Source of the DNA: Gonium pectorale
Taxonomy: Eukaryota > Chlorophyta > Chlorophyceae > Chlamydomonadales > Volvocaceae
Reading direction: 5' to 3'
Length of the DNA: 64,000 nt
NCBI GenBank assembly: GCA_001584585.1
Contig: LSYV01000071.1
Span: 24,245-88,244 of the forward strand
Positions 41,624 through 54,551 of this stretch are shown one piece after another. A model generated the notes under the pieces. It searched no databases, was not told the DNA's origin, and saw only the letters and a program-made list of their open reading frames with translations. Both the position numbers and the translations under genes were made by a program. Position 1 is the stretch's first letter. Each line of letters starts with the position of its first letter.

Positions 41624-44600
41624 ATGGCGGACGACCTGGACGACGCACTATTCTCGCTAGCCGCTGGTCGCAACAAGCCTGCCTCAAAGAAGCGAAGCCG
41701 CAAAAATTCTGAAAGCGAAGATGAAGGAGCGATTAGCGACCCTGAGTCAGAGGAGGCGCCCCGCAAGAAGAAAAGCGGGAACAGCAAGACTTCAGCTGGC
41801 AGCAAGCGCGGCAAGAAGGTGCAGAGCGAGGAGGAGGATGACGATGATGATGATAGCGAGTTTGATGACCAGGAGGGTCTTTTCGAGAACGAGGAGGATC
41901 GGCGCAAGCTCATGGCCATGACTGAGCTTGAGCGTGAGATGATTCTAGCAGACCGTGCGGAGGCGCGCGACAAAGAGCGCCAGAGGAAGCAGCTTCTGCA
42001 GCAGCGTGCCGTCATGGACAAGGTACGTAGTCGGATGGGGGCTTGGGAGGGTTTCGTCGTGCCCGTGGGCAGGCACGCCGTCCGTGCCCTCAATCTCCAC
42101 CTGGCGCCGCACAGGGTCGACGAAAAGATGAAAAGGGGGCTGGGCGTGTTGCTGATGGCCGGGTGGCTCCGCGCAACCGTGCCGCGAAGGGGGCCGCGGC
42201 AGCCCGCGGTGCCAGCGAGTGGAGCGACGAGGAGTCCGAAGGCCGCGGCAAGTCATCGGACGAGGAAGAAGAGGCGAGTATCCATTCTGGTTGAGCTGCC
42301 GTGCTGTACCGCGGCAATCTCCAACTACAGGCGTTCCTCATGACCGGTTCCAGTGCGAAGCAAGTGAGAGCCGCGTCGTGGGGGCATGCCAGCAGCACTG
42401 GTGCCATACGGATTAGTACTGAGCCATATGAGCCTTGCCATTTATGCCCCTCATACCTCTCTTGCATGTCCCTCAGTTTCGGCCCAGCAGCAGCTCTGGT
42501 GAAAGCTCGGATGAGGAGGACGGACAGGCGGGACGCCGAGGGCGGGAGGACGAGGAGGAGGGCGAAGCACAGAGAGAGCCGGCATCACAGGTAGGAGCAG
42601 GTCGCGATGTATCACTGCGGCGTGGGCGCAGTTTGACGGTTTGGCCTGCCAGGCGCGGGAGTATATGAAGCGCATGTGCGGACTGCACCATGGGAGCGGA
42701 AGGGCATGCCTGTCCTGGACAATCCGGGCGCGGAAATTGAGATTGTTCTGGAGGCGTACGCGTAACGACTGGCATTATGCATGTCGGGGCACATGTCTAG
42801 GGCCTAGCCATACATTACAGTTGTCATACGCGCACCGGGACCGCCCAAGTCCCCGGTGTGAGCTTGATCGCAATTTCTGGATATTCCCTAGGCACCGAGT
42901 CGGGGCCCCGACCGCGGCGCTCCAGCTGCGGCTCCGCCGTTGCAGCCCTCAGCATTTGGCGGCTCTGTGGCGGCTGGCGCTCCTTCTGCGGAGGATGAGG
43001 AGAGGCGCAGGCAAACAGCGGCTGCTGCTGTTGCAAGAGAGCGGCTGCGCGAACGGGATCGGCCACCCTCCGACGACGATGAGGTTGGTTGAATGCTTGG
43101 GTTGCAAATGCCGGGATGGCCGCTATCTGGACCATGTCAGGTACATACAGCGTCTCGACCGTCATCCTACCTGCACATATTACACTGCATACGGCTCAAG
43201 CTGCCGCAGGTTGCACCCACCAAAAATTGACATGTTGTCCTGTTGCAGCTTGAGCCGTAGCATCGGCACTAGCAAGGTGCAGCTGCCTGCCTGGGCCGTC
43301 AACTCTCAACCGCTTGCACGCCATGCCTTAGCAAAGGATACGTCTCACCTGCTCTGCCACTTGTACGCTGCATTAACGCCAACGCTTGAACCCTGCTCCC
43401 TCTGCACGATTCTGAGCGAAGTCGGCTGAGGAGGCATCCCTGGAGGAGCTGCTGGGCTGCCAGGTGACCCGCGGCCAGCTGGAGGACTGGGTGACGCAGC
43501 CCTTCTTCGAACGGGACGCGCTGAGCGGCTGCGTGGTGCGCATGGCGTACGGACCCGGGACGCGCGACACCGCCGGACATACGCACCCGGGCTATATGAT
43601 TATGGAGGTATGTGGCACCAGCAGTGTGCGCGCGGGGTACTGCTGACTCCCCTGTGCGCACATGGGTCTTGCAATGTGATGATGTTAATAGAAGCGAATC
43701 TCCATTGTCTCTCGAGTGCTTGCAGTGTATTTGTGTTAAATGTGAAATGCCGGACCCTACCCCGGTGCCGCCACTCAGATCACTGACATCCGTGAGTCAG
43801 GCCGGTCGTACGCGTTCGGGCCCCGCGGGGAGCACACTCGCAAGCACCTGGCTCTGCGGGACGGCCTGGGCATTGTCCGCGTGATGGCTATGGCCAATGT
43901 GTCCAGCAAGCCGGTAAGGGCTCAGCCAAGCGGAGGAGCTTCCGCGGGAAAATGGGATACTGGTTGTGCTCAGATGCAGCATGTTGGCAGCACATATTTC
44001 GTACCTTGGAAAGCAGGCCGATCAAATGCCTTTTACCGCTGAAAGGCAGCGTCTGCATCTTGGTAGGAGTTCCACCGCGGGGGCACGCCAGCGTGTATTC
44101 CGCGTGTATGCCCTGACTAGCCCTGTCCCGGCGCCTCCCACTCGCCATGCAGTTCGACCAAGCAGAGTACGAACGCTACCTGCGCCACTGCAGTAGAGCC
44201 AACCGCGCTGCCATCACGCGGGACGAGGCCGCAGCAGCGGGCAAGAAGGTGGAGGCGGCGAAAAAGTGAGCCGACGGTGAAGGGCCCGATCAGGGACTGG
44301 AGGCCGGACTGTACTATGAAGCATTATGCACTTCATTTTGGATTTCGGCACGGCAATGGCACACATCATCTCGTGGTAGAGCGGTCTGCACGGCACTGCA
44401 CTTCACCGGCTGAGCTTAGGTTCGCTGTGTACTATCAACCCTCCGTCGCCTTGCAGCTACCGCTGGACGTCCGCTGACCTAAAGCAAGAGCTTGAGCGCA
44501 AGCGCGCGTCCCGAGCGGCCCCAGTGAACCCAGCGGCCGAGAAGGCTATGCTCAAGCGCCGGATAGAGCTCGCCGCTGCCGCGAAGAATGTCAACGAGGT

Positions 44601-45701
44601 CGCGCTGTGAGTACAATGCATCTGCAAGTACCTTGTTATGACAATTGGTGCGCACTGGCGCCCCTGAGACCCTGAAGCGCTATTTGCGCGCCGTGTTTTC
44701 TGACGTTGGCATGCTCTGTGCCCATACTCGTCTCCAGCCTGGAAGAGCAGCTTGCGGCGATGGAAACGGCTCTCATGCCTAAAACGGAGGACAAGCGCGC
44801 TTGTGGCATGACCGATCTCAACATGCGCAACCGGCAGCACAACCTGGTCGTGGCGTACAAGACCACGGCTGCAGAGGAACACGGTATGGCAGAATTCAGT
44901 GCTCCTGTCGCCTCTCCTGCAGAGCAGAATCGGAGGGCCACATTGGCCTTGTGATGCCGGTGGCCACATGAGCGGAACGTTGTACAAAAGGCTATTCTGT
45001 GCATGCACACGCGTTTCCTTTGGGAACGGGCCCGACAGGTAGGGGAGCTTGCTGCTTGATAGACAGACTGGCAAGCAGCAGAGACCGACGACTCTCATGC
45101 AACATGTTTATGCGTCGCTTCCGTCAAGTTGATGACTGTGGACGGGGTTGAAGAGCGCGAATGAGTTGTGAAGGGCGACAGGGTACAACGGTGATGTGCT
45201 TCGACCCAGGACCGGGCAAGGGCGCCGGTCTTATGTGCAACCTTCCATTCAGCATTCGCTTTAGGACATTGGTGTAACTTCCCACTCATGATGCCCGTTG
45301 CACGTGCAGGCGGGAACGACGGCACCGGCGGCGCCGACGTCTTCTCCCGCCGCGCAACCACGCTCAAGAATTACTGGAAAACCAAGGGCTCCGGCGGCAG
45401 TCGTGACGATGACGCCGGCGGCCAGTCCGCGGGCGCGGCTGCGGCGGCCAAGGCACAGGCGTCCCTGCCGGAGAAGTTGACGCGCGCACAGCAGCGGATG
45501 GACCCCGCCGAACTCATACGCCAACTGGGGCTGGATGTGGACCTGACACTGCTGCGGTCCACACCTCTGGTGCCGCCGCTACAGCAGCGGTTGCTGCCTT
45601 CAAAATGGCGTGGAAGCAGCGGAGCGCACGGCGGATTGGATCTCGCGGGCAAGAGCGTGCTGAGTCTTGCGGACTACAAGCGCCGCGCGGGTGACTTCTG
45701 A
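41624..45701 (+). CDS. RTF1: RTF1/VIP5, PAF1-complex subunit (Plus3 domain)
   Basis: Ten exons: 41624..42022, 42115..42273, 42477..42590, 42892..43083, about 43422..43607, 43779..43913, 44153..44265, 44457..44606, 44738..44883, 45310..45701; phases agree, about 661 aa. The N-terminus MADDLDDALFSLAAGRNK is followed by acidic Ser-rich stretches and RRKLMAMTELEREMILADRA, the usual RTF1 start. The Plus3 domain begins SLEELLGCQVTRGQLEDWV and continues QPFFERDALSGCVVRMAYG, FGPRGEHTRKHLALRDG and FDQAEYERYLRHC. The C-terminal part has LKQELERKRASRAAPVN, MTDLNMRNRQHNLVVAY and DVFSRRATTLKNYWKTK. RTF1 works with RNA polymerase II elongation and promotes H2B ubiquitylation. Intron 2 probably begins GCGAGT (GC-AG). 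The exon 5 acceptor is a weak AAG, so that start is approximate. Length is close to Arabidopsis VIP5. Confidence 0.93.
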
Positions 45702-46488
45702 GCAGCAGTGGGAGCTCGCTCATCGGAATGCAAGGGGCTGACAGGGATTGATGCACATAGCATGTTTTACCAAATGTCGGCAAGTGCTCGTGGCTCTGAT
45801 ATCTCACATGATGCTTTCCCGAAAGGGGCGTGGCCTTTGGAAGGGGTCGCGGAATGTGCAGGCACCCGGGGAGCGGGGACGCTGAGCCGCGAATGTGCCA
45901 TTAGTGCCGGCAGCTTGGTCACTTTTGTACTGCGACAGGGTAGACCCTTGGACGGATGGCGCGTTTTGTGGCCGGGATCAAGTGAAGGCTGCAGGGGCCT
46001 CCCAGTGCATGCTTGGGTGCGTCCTCTGGCTCCCTCATTTCAGCCTACCATGCGTTCTTTCTGGCCCACCATGTTGTATTGCTCGTGCCAACCTGTAGGC
46101 ACACAACCGCTGTGTGTTTGTTCGCTGCTGCGCGTGTGGCGGGGAAAGGGAATTGCTGCCAGAGATAACGTGCGTCTCAAATAGGGTTCGCCCGAATCCT
46201 CCCCCTTCCCACCCCCATATTGATTATGTGGTAACCCCGAAACGATGACCCGTATGCAAGCGTAAGCTGTGCCAGTGGTGAGACGAAAGGCAAACAAGGC
46301 CGGCCCAAACCTGGCATCTTTAAGAGTTATCCAAACATATATAGCTCCAAATGAGCACCTGATGAATAGATAATCAGGCGCAATCGCAGCTCAGAAAACT
46401 CGCCGTACATGATTCGCGCTCGGTGTTCGCCGCCGCACGTCTAGGAAGGTGCTCTGAGTTGGCTCATGGCGGTGGGAAGCAGGGAAAA
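45702..46488. promoter_or_regulatory. RTF1 3' side and enhancer-of-polycomb promoter region
   Basis: 787 bp between two same-strand genes. A TATA-like ATATATA sits at 46337-46343, about 145 bp before the downstream ATG. agataatcaggcg at about 46367 also occurs at about 29587. No gene seen. Confidence 0.4.
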
Positions 46489-49400
46489 ATGGCGACGCGA
46501 ACGTCCTTTCGCCCCAGGCCCGTTGACATATCGCGCCAGCTCAACATTGTTCGGGACGTTGCGGAGTTAGATAGCACAGATGACCTCGAACAGGGCACGG
46601 GCCCGGTCGCAGGCCCCTTGGAACAGGTCAGTCAAGACGATCGATGCTTCAACCTAACTGCTCTGTTCCGCAACGCGTCATGACGACGTACACCTGCCGA
46701 TAAAGCTCTATTCAGCGCTGCATTTTTAAGCACGAACGGCACGTGCCCCTCCTTCGCGCCATCGTATGTCGGCGTGTTCGTTGACCCCGACCACCCCCTC
46801 CACTCCACCCCTTGCTCACAACCCTCCCCCAACACCCACTCGCTTTCTCGTGCGCATGCCAAACATGAAGTGTCCTTCCCCCTCCACAGCCTGTGCCTGC
46901 AGGCCCACAGAAGAAGAAAAAAGAGGTCAAGGAAATTCCCGTGCCGGAGGTCCGCATCGTGCCAGGTTACACCCGGGAATACCTCCCTAGCTTTCGAATA
47001 CCCGACACGTACATCCGTGGGAAAGGTGCGTGCGGCTGCTCTTGATCTCCTTGCAAAACCTTCTATAGCGCAGTTGTGTCAGCCGGTTCCCCTCACCACA
47101 AGGCTTACCTCCGTTCACACGGATGGCCTGTCCCCTCCAAGCCATTGAAGCCTCCGTAATGCCACATGTGCCACATTATTACAACGTAGGCGGAGTGGGT
47201 TGGGCACGGGAGGATTACTGCGACTATGACCTTGATAACGAGGACGAGGACTGGCTGGAGACCTTCAACTCTGGGGGTGCCAACCGACTTTCGGAGGAGA
47301 AGTTTGAGTCCATGCTGTGGCGACTTGAAACCGCAAACGCGGAGGCAAATCAGCGGCTTATTAGCGAGCCGGGTAAATGCGGGTCGGGCTTTGATTGGGT
47401 TCTGGTGTTCGGGACGATAAGGCGCGCTGGAGGGCTCAGACGACGGGAGCATGCGAACCAGACCACGAACGTCCGGTGAAACTTTGACGCAACAGCGCCC
47501 ATCATCAGCGCCCTGGTGCTCCCGGTGTGGGCATTACCTGCCAGAAAGCTCTTCATCCATCGTCGCATACTGCCCGGGCATGTGCGTGTTGCCACGTGGG
47601 AGCCACCCATGTTTATACACGTGATAGGCGCATGCTTTGCTGGACGGTTAAGCGGGGACGGATTTTTTGTCCCGAACCCCGCGGCGTCGTTTACGTCCTC
47701 CAAAGGTATGGCCACCGACTGGCGTATGCTGCCGGCCGCGGTGGCCGCCACGTCCAACATGCCGCGTGACGAGGCCCTCGCCATCCTGCGGAAGCACGCC
47801 TGCGCGCGGGACGCCATCCTGCTCGCCGTGTACGAGTACTGGCGCGCCAAGCGGGAGCGCTGGGGGAAACCCATCATGCGACGGCTGCAGGTGCGAATGC
47901 TTGAACGGCATAGCGGATCTCTCAACGCCACATCTTGCGGTGTTATATGTTGGTGGTAGCGGTGCATGGCTAATGAAGGTGCATGGCTGCGCACAGCTCC
48001 ATGACGAGGCTGCCAACCATAAGTCTTGACCGCCCACGTACCTGTGCAGGCGCCCACAAACCCCAGCGACACGAATCCCTACAACGTGTTCAGGTGGGTG
48101 CCCGATACATGTTTTGGCGGGGCTCAGGTCCTTGTTCCTTGTTGTCTTAGTAGGTTTCTACCCGCTAGGCATTGTCCTGGGTTTGTCGACAGCACATCTC
48201 TCATGCCCACCCCTGTGCTTTTCGGTAGGCCACGGGAGCGCGTCAACCGGCCTCAGACGCGGCGGAGGCGTGAGAACACGCACGACTGCCTGGACAAGAT
48301 GCGGCAGATCCGCGAAAGCATGCTGCGGGTGGGTGAAGATAAGCAGTGAGGCCGGGACGTAATGCATTGCACACAAGACGATGAGGGCCATGTTGTCTAT
48401 TGCTGTCTCGGTACACGACCGTGCCCGATGCGTGAAAGGGTCGGGTGCTGAACCCCATCCCGTCTGCCCCGTCCTCTCCGGGCAGTCACTCGAGTTGACG
48501 GAGCTGCTCACATTTCGCGAGGCGCGGAAACGGGACCTCCACGTAAGTGGTACGCACGCGTGCATCCCGCTCACCAGCGGGCCTGGGTCGTCGTGCCTCC
48601 GCCATCAGCGGTCCGGCGACTGCCATGGGCGGGATTCGTTTCAAACACCAATCCACGATGGCGCACATAGCATTGCCTCAGAGTACTTAGGGGCACGGTG
48701 GCAGCTGGGCTGCAGAGAGCACCGAAAGTTTATTGATGTTCCCGCGTTCACGGGCGGGCCATCGACGTGATGGAGCTATCGGGGTGCCGTTCTCGGTCTG
48801 GTCGTCCTTCCGTCCTCTTCCTGATGCCGGACAACCCCTTGTTGCCGGGCAGCGACTGGATGTGGACATGCAGCGGTACCAGCTGGCACGGCACCACCAG
48901 CCTCGGCCGCAGCAGGAGGCAGCAGAGGCGGAGGCGGCTACGCAACTTCGGGAGGTGCAGGCGAGGAGCAAGCAGGGCGAGAGCAGGTGCGGACACTGGG
49001 CCAGCCACTTGGACCCTGCGTTTTGCGGAGACCGATCTCGGGCGCCGCGGCCTTTGAATCGCATGGGACGTGCGGAAAACAGCGGCACGATGCGCGCGCA
49101 TGTGCTGCACGTGTGCCACGGTGATTTTGTTGTCCAGGCATCTCTGTCATGCCAGGCTGCTGCTGTTAGTATAGCTCGTGGGCAACATTTCGACCACACC
49201 TTCTCTTGGGCCGTAGGCTGCGCGCCTACCTGGAGTCGGGCGGGCAGCTGAGCGCCAGCATGAGTTACGACATCTCGCTGCGCCGTGCGCTCATGCGCAA
49301 GCGGCGGCGGCAGGAGATGGAGGGCTGCGCCAACGGCGAGGCCGTAGGACGCCTGCCGCCGCCTCCGCTGCAAGCCGACGATGAGATGCTCATGCTCTTC

Positions 49401-51237
49401 TCGCCGGACTTTACCAAACTCCTTGGGAAGCAGGCGGCGGCAACGGCGGCGGCCAACGGCAGCAGCTCCCCTGCCAGCAGCAAGCCGGCGTCGCCGGCTG
49501 CCGCGGGGCCGCCGCCGATCCTGGCGGTGCCCGCGGGCTTGGACTTGAGCTGCACTCGCGCTCGCATCGGCCGCTGCGGCCGGCCAATGCTCACGCGCTG
49601 CGACCCCTTCACAATGGAGTTCCACTCTCCGCTGCTGTCGGCGGATGGCACCTCGGAGGCAGGGCCCTTGGGGGAGGGTCCCACCATGCCGGCCCCCTCG
49701 CCCCTGGCGCTCCGGCACCCGCTGCTGCACTCGTCTCAGCAGCCTAGCGTCCCCTGGGCGGCCACCCTGGACCTGGAGTGGCTGCCCGAGGGCATTGCCG
49801 ACAAGGCCATGTTGCGGGCGCAGCGGGAGCGGCGGCTGAACGCCGACCGGCTCAACGCCGCTGTCCTACGGCAAACGCAACAGTCGCTGCAGCAGCAGGC
49901 GGCGGGGGGCATTGTGGGCGCCTCTAGCATGGCAGGAGCCGCTGCGGCGGCGGCGGCAGCCTCGGCGCCTGCGGCACCGGGGACAGGGGCAGCAGGCGCG
50001 GGTGCAGGGGCCGCGCCGCCGCCCGCGTCCGCGCCGCCCGCTTCGGTGCCTGGGGCTGCAGCTGCGCCACGTCCGCCGCCGCCGCCGCCGGTACCAAACC
50101 AAGGAGCGCCGCCTGGGACGCTTCCTTACGCTCCATTGACTGGCGCGCCGCCGGGCACGCTACCACACTTGCCGCCGCCGGGCAGTGCTGCTCCCCAAGC
50201 AGCAGCGCCGGCGCTGCCCGTTTCTAGCGGGGCTCTTGCAGGACCCAGTGGGCTTGCTGCGGCCGACGGCCCCGGCTCCGCGGCAGCGACTCCCTTGCAG
50301 GCTGGCTTGCCGGGCGGGACGCCGCAACCAGCGCCGGGCAGCGCCGGCGCCCAGGCACGCAAGGTGCTAAAAGTGCCTGGGCCGCCGGCGGCGGGCGCGG
50401 CGCCGGCACCTGGCTCTGCAGGGGGGCCTCCTGCGGCTGTCGCTCGCTCGCCAGCGCCGGGGAGCGCGCTAATGGCGCCAAAACCGGCGGTAAGCGCATG
50501 AAATGGCGTGGATTACGTGCATCCATAGGCTGCCCATCGCTGAGGGCCTGACAATGCAGAGCTGGCCCTCACCATCAAAACCATTGTGCAGTCAAGATGA
50601 GTTTCACACCATGCCCCTGGTCGCAGCCGGTGGCAGGCCCAGGACCCGGCAGCGCTGCGGCGGCCGCCCCCGGCGGCGGGCCCCAGCCGCAGCCTTCTGG
50701 CCCCACGCCTCTCGGGGCCTCCACACCAGCTCCTTCGCTTGGCGGACCCGGAGCCGCAGCTGTGGGGCCTGGCGCGCTTGCACCTGGGCCCAGTGCCGCG
50801 CCGCCCGGTGCTGCGGTGGCTGGGGCCGCTGGGCCGGGCTTGTTAGGGGCGGTTCCGGGTGGAGTGGGCGCCACGCCTGGCTCGGCGGCTGGAGTCAAGA
50901 AGATGCTCCCCACCAGCAAGGCGGTGGCGGGGCCATCCTCCGCTTCCCAACTAAAGCGAGGGCCTGGGCGGCCACCCAAGGCAGCAAAGGTGGGCTGGGC
51001 AACTTCCCGTGTCCGCGTAGGGGACGGACCTGCGGGTTCCGGCCTGATGGGAATGCATGGTAGGAAGGAACGAATACAGTAGTGCCTGCGTGCGTAAGTT
51101 CCAGTCAATCGTCAAGCTGGCGACCAATGTGCCGTTGCGTTCCATTATGTCCCCTTGTCCCGCAGGCCACTCCCAACGGCGACGCGCTGCCGCCGCCGCC
51201 ATCCTCGAGCACCACAGTCCCCATGGACATGCTTTAA
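46489..51237 (+). CDS. enhancer-of-polycomb-like (EPL1/EPC) protein
   Basis: Eleven exons: 46489..46626, 46890..47025, 47190..47372, 47706..47890, 48050..48093, 48229..48328, 48486..48542, 48853..48986, 49217..50489, 50627..50989, 51166..51237; phases agree, 894 aa. N-terminal RTSFRPRPVDISRQLNIVRD and VRIVPGYTREYLPSFRIPDT belong to the EPcA region, as does DYDLDNEDEDWLETFN with LSEEKFESMLWRLE. Then AILLAVYEYWRAKRERWGKP and IMRRLQAP, NPSDTNPYNVFRPRE, and a basic helix with RRRRENTHDCLDKMRQIRES. The second half is a long Ala/Pro/Gly region with a KRGPGRPPK AT-hook-like motif near residue 865. In yeast and animals EPL1 is the scaffold of the NuA4/piccolo histone acetyltransferase. The exon 4 acceptor is AAG rather than CAG. 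Confidence 0.93.
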
Positions 51238-52332
51238 GTAGCAGCCGGAAGCCGTTGCGGTGAGTCCGCTACCAAGCGGGAGGGCAACCGGTAGTGTCGA
51301 TGCTCAGGTTGACCGGCACGGCGACGAGCGGATTGACGCCATGGCCGATAACCAGTGGTCGAGGAGCTGATTGATACAATGCGCTGAAGGTAGCCGTGCT
51401 GCCAAAGGGCCTCCGCTCATTTGGCGACATACGGATGGTACGGACGGTGTATGATGCGTTCATGTCTGTGTCTTACGACTGGTGGTGGTCCAGTGCTGTG
51501 ACCGATTGTGTTGGTGGCCTACGCATGTGCGCTACTGCCGGGGGCTCACGATTACCCAACTGACTGAGCGGAGCGTTGCCAGGTGGGCAGGTGGCTAGTG
51601 TCGAGCTTGGGCGGGCAAGTACGTGAAGTGCTTGGGCTGAGTCCACTTACTGCTGATGCGGCGTCACGCGTCAGCGGTTGCAAGGTGCATGATTGGATAG
51701 CGGTGCTAGTCCTGTGTGCAGGTCTGGTACGAATCGTACCACAATTCGTATGCCGTCTCTGTCCTATAGGCGTCCTGAAACGCGTTTGCAAGGCTTCAGG
51801 TGCAGACCAGCCCTGGGTTCTGCCTTACACCAGGAGAGAGGCCAGGGGCTGTCGCAGCATGCGGTTGGTCTCTTGTCCACACTTTGCGGCAGCTGCGAAA
51901 GGTTGTCAGTATGGCAGGGACACAGGAGGACTGCTTGGATGCGGCGCGCCGATGCAAAGTGTAAGCTCTGGGCCATACGTCCTTACTACCGCCCATCTCA
52001 TGAAGACGCACTGGCGTCGACAGCAGCTGAGCGCCGCTGATGTGCGCACAGTCTGCACCGTGTGCGTACTTGCATCGAGACGTTGCGGTGCACAACGCTG
52101 CACGCGGTGCAGCGGGGACTGCATTCTCACGTCATGTACGATGCCGTTACACGCGGCTAGCGAGACCAACAGTCGCAGTCGCGCAAAGGTTTTGGAAGCC
52201 GCGGTTGCACCCGTGCTACACCGCACATTTTCCTTCATGCCAAGGGCTTACTTCCAGCCGGGAAATTGTCCGCTCTCTCTGATAGATTAGCCATTCGACT
52301 TCGTCTGGGCACAGCTCCTACACCTTGAAATC
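51238..52332. other. intergenic, convergent gene ends
   Basis: About 1.1 kb. A 235-codon open frame (51583-52290, plus) has no recognisable domain and atypical composition; it is not called. Nothing else seen. Confidence 0.5.
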
Positions 52333-54300
52333 CTAGTCCGCCCGTGCCGCCGGCAGCGCAGCATCCTTGTATTCGAGCTTGTCGCGGTCCCAGTTGCTGT
52401 CCAGCGACTGGCGGAACTCCCAGGCGCCATCGCCGTTGCGCAGGAAGAGGGCCTTCTCCCGGATGCTGCGGGGAATTGGCTTGTTCAGCCTCTTTGCCTT
52501 CTCATCCTGCGTTGAGGCGTGGGGCGTGGAGCAGGTTGCCAGATGCACGCCGCACCTTGCGCCGCACAGACGTTCCCGTGACTGATACCAAGATGCGCGG
52601 CGCCTTGAAGGCCCTTTACGGACATCCAAGCACGGTCGGAACGAAGGGGGTAGCATAACATGGAAACGACGCCCGCGAGTCTGTCAGGCATGCAGCGCCG
52701 TGACTTGGCAGTAGCTCTCCACGGGCCCCAGGCCGCGCCATCAGCACTCACCAGCATCTGCTTGATGTCCAGCTGGAACTCCAGCACCGCCTCGTCCGGG
52801 CTCACGCCCTGCTCCGCGCTGAGCACGTGGAGCTTCACGAACTCGAAGTTGTACATGGTCACCTGGGAGGGGCAAGCGGTTACTAGGGAGCAGGAACGGG
52901 GCAGTGAGCCATCACTGGGCACTTGTCGTCCAAGCAGCTAGGGCATGCCTGCCCATCCAGGTGTGTGTTCGGTCAGGTGGAGCGATACAGACGGGCACCA
53001 GCTCGCCCAACTTTCGGCCGTTCTGTACCGCCGTACTGCACCATGTTATCCGCGACATGCAGCCGTCCCTCTCCCGCACGACGTGTATGAACGTACCTTG
53101 ACGTCCTCCTCAAAGGTGGTCCTAATCTTGCCGTCCGATGACACGGTCCCCTTGTGATTGGGGTTGTCCGGGTGCGTAGTCCTGGTAATATACTTCCATT
53201 CCCTCTGCAAGAAACCATGACGGAGGGGAGGAGGGCTGACTCTCGCGCGACAGAGCGCACGAACGCTCATACACATGCCTTGCCGTACGGCGCCAGGAGC
53301 AGTCTATCCGACGCAACTTCTCGCCACAACACACCGTACACACTGTACGTATGGCCTTCCCCTTGACATGCTGTACTGCCGCACCGTCAACCTGACACGC
53401 CCCAGCAACAACCCTTCCTGCCTTCGCGTAGGCCGAAAATCTTGCCCGCAGGACAGCTTCGGCCGATGGCGCCTGGATGGTGAGGCTGCGGTGATACCGC
53501 TCGCAGCAGGACTGGGGGGAGGGCACGGGGGCAGGCGTGCAGGAAGCGAGGTCAGCGTTTAGGGGCGCTGGCGGAAGGATCCGGAGCGATGCCCAAAGGC
53601 TTCCAGTTAGCTGGAAGTCTTCTGTCCCTTGTGAAAGGGTCAAAAAAGAGAAACCTGCACAGAAAGAGGGGGTCCGCCTCTACGGCCATACACGCCCGAA
53701 GGCGCGACGTTTCGAATACAGAGGGTGGGTACAGAGCAAAACGTGTGACGTTCGTCCCGCCCCGCGTTCGTCCTCCTAGTAGTATGGACGTTGCTGGTAC
53801 ACGCATCTCACTGCTAGCAATACCCGCTGCCTTGCCAGTGCGAACATACTTCGTTGCCGGATTGCTGTTCCCTAATGTTTATGTGGTTATTTGAGTCTCG
53901 GTCTCTTTGACACCGCTGGGGTGACCAGTTTGCTGAACAAGCAAGGTCAGGGGTAAGAGAAGCGGAGGCCGGGCCAGACTAAGAACGCATGTTGGGTTCA
54001 ATTGCGCCACCCGTGCTTCGGGAAAGCACATAGGGGAAGGGCGACGAGGTGAAAGGACCGTGGCTGATCGTTTGGGGTCATGCCATGGGCGGAACTGGCC
54101 TCGAGATTTCCTGCACCACGACCCGAACCCCGGCGTACCTGGTACTCCTTCCCCGAACCACACGGGCACTCCTTTGACGGAGGTTTCTGGTCTCCTTTCT
54201 TTCCGAAGCCGAAGCCTCTTGCCGCAACGGCAACGCAGAGCCGGCGGTTGAATGACAGCGGACCAGCCCTGAAAGCGACATGCCTGCTTTGTCGCAGCAT
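52333..54300 (-). CDS. YchJ-like SEC-C zinc-motif protein, probably organellar
   Basis: Five exons on the minus strand: 54300..54139, 53511..53413, 53204..53097, 52862..52752, 52506..52333; all in phase, 217 aa. Residues 1-40 (MLRQSRHVAFRAGPLSFNRR...) are basic and Ser/Ala-rich, like a transit peptide. The SEC-C motif CPCGSGKEYQSCC (Cys45, 47, 56, 57) is split by intron 1 and rebuilt exactly by splicing. Then come AEAVLRARFSAYAKAG, REWKYITRTTHPDNP, FEEDVKVTMYNFEFVKLHVL, DEAVLEFQLDIKQ and REKALFLRNGDGAWEF, the order of YchJ/UPF0225 NTF2-like domains. SEC-C motifs bind zinc; the molecular role of the family is not settled. The exon 2 donor is gttgtt, less usual. Intron 1 (53512-54138) contains an R1 repeat. 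Confidence 0.88.
53641..53770 (+). repeat. R1 repeat, near full copy
   Basis: aaaaaagagaaacctgcac, tccgcctctacggccatac, gaaggcgcgacgtttcg, ggtacagagcaaaacgtg, tgacgttcgtcccgcccc. Inside intron 1 of the YchJ-like gene, in the opposite sense to the gene. Confidence 0.88.
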
Positions 54301-54481
54301 GTTGCAATTGCCGTGTTTATAAGCTGCTACGGCAAATTGCAGTATAGTGTGGATACACTACATACAATGCAAGTAAACGGAGCCGCCCAAGGCTTTCCGA
54401 GTGTGTGTGTGTGTGTCAGGAGCACAGTGTACATTCAAGAAATATGGGTTGCAAAGGTATCATGGTGAATGCTGTAAGAAC

Positions 54482-54520
54482 GAGAACCAGAAACGGGGAA
54501 GGCAGCCTCTACTGTGTCGC
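54482..54520 (+). repeat. R1-like repeat fragment
   Basis: gagaacc(a)gaaacggggaag then ggcagcctctac, matching 12783-12850 read inverted. Confidence 0.55.
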
Positions 54521-54551
54521 CGTACCATCACTGTTTCACCCGTGCCAACAG

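Noticed and set aside
42640..42770. Possible extra RTF1 exon (frame with MPVLDNPGAEIEIVLEAYA)
   Set aside because: No splice pair keeps phase with neighbours and it is not a known RTF1 segment.
51583..52290. 235-codon plus-strand frame
   Set aside because: No domain, Cys-rich, no splice-linked neighbours.
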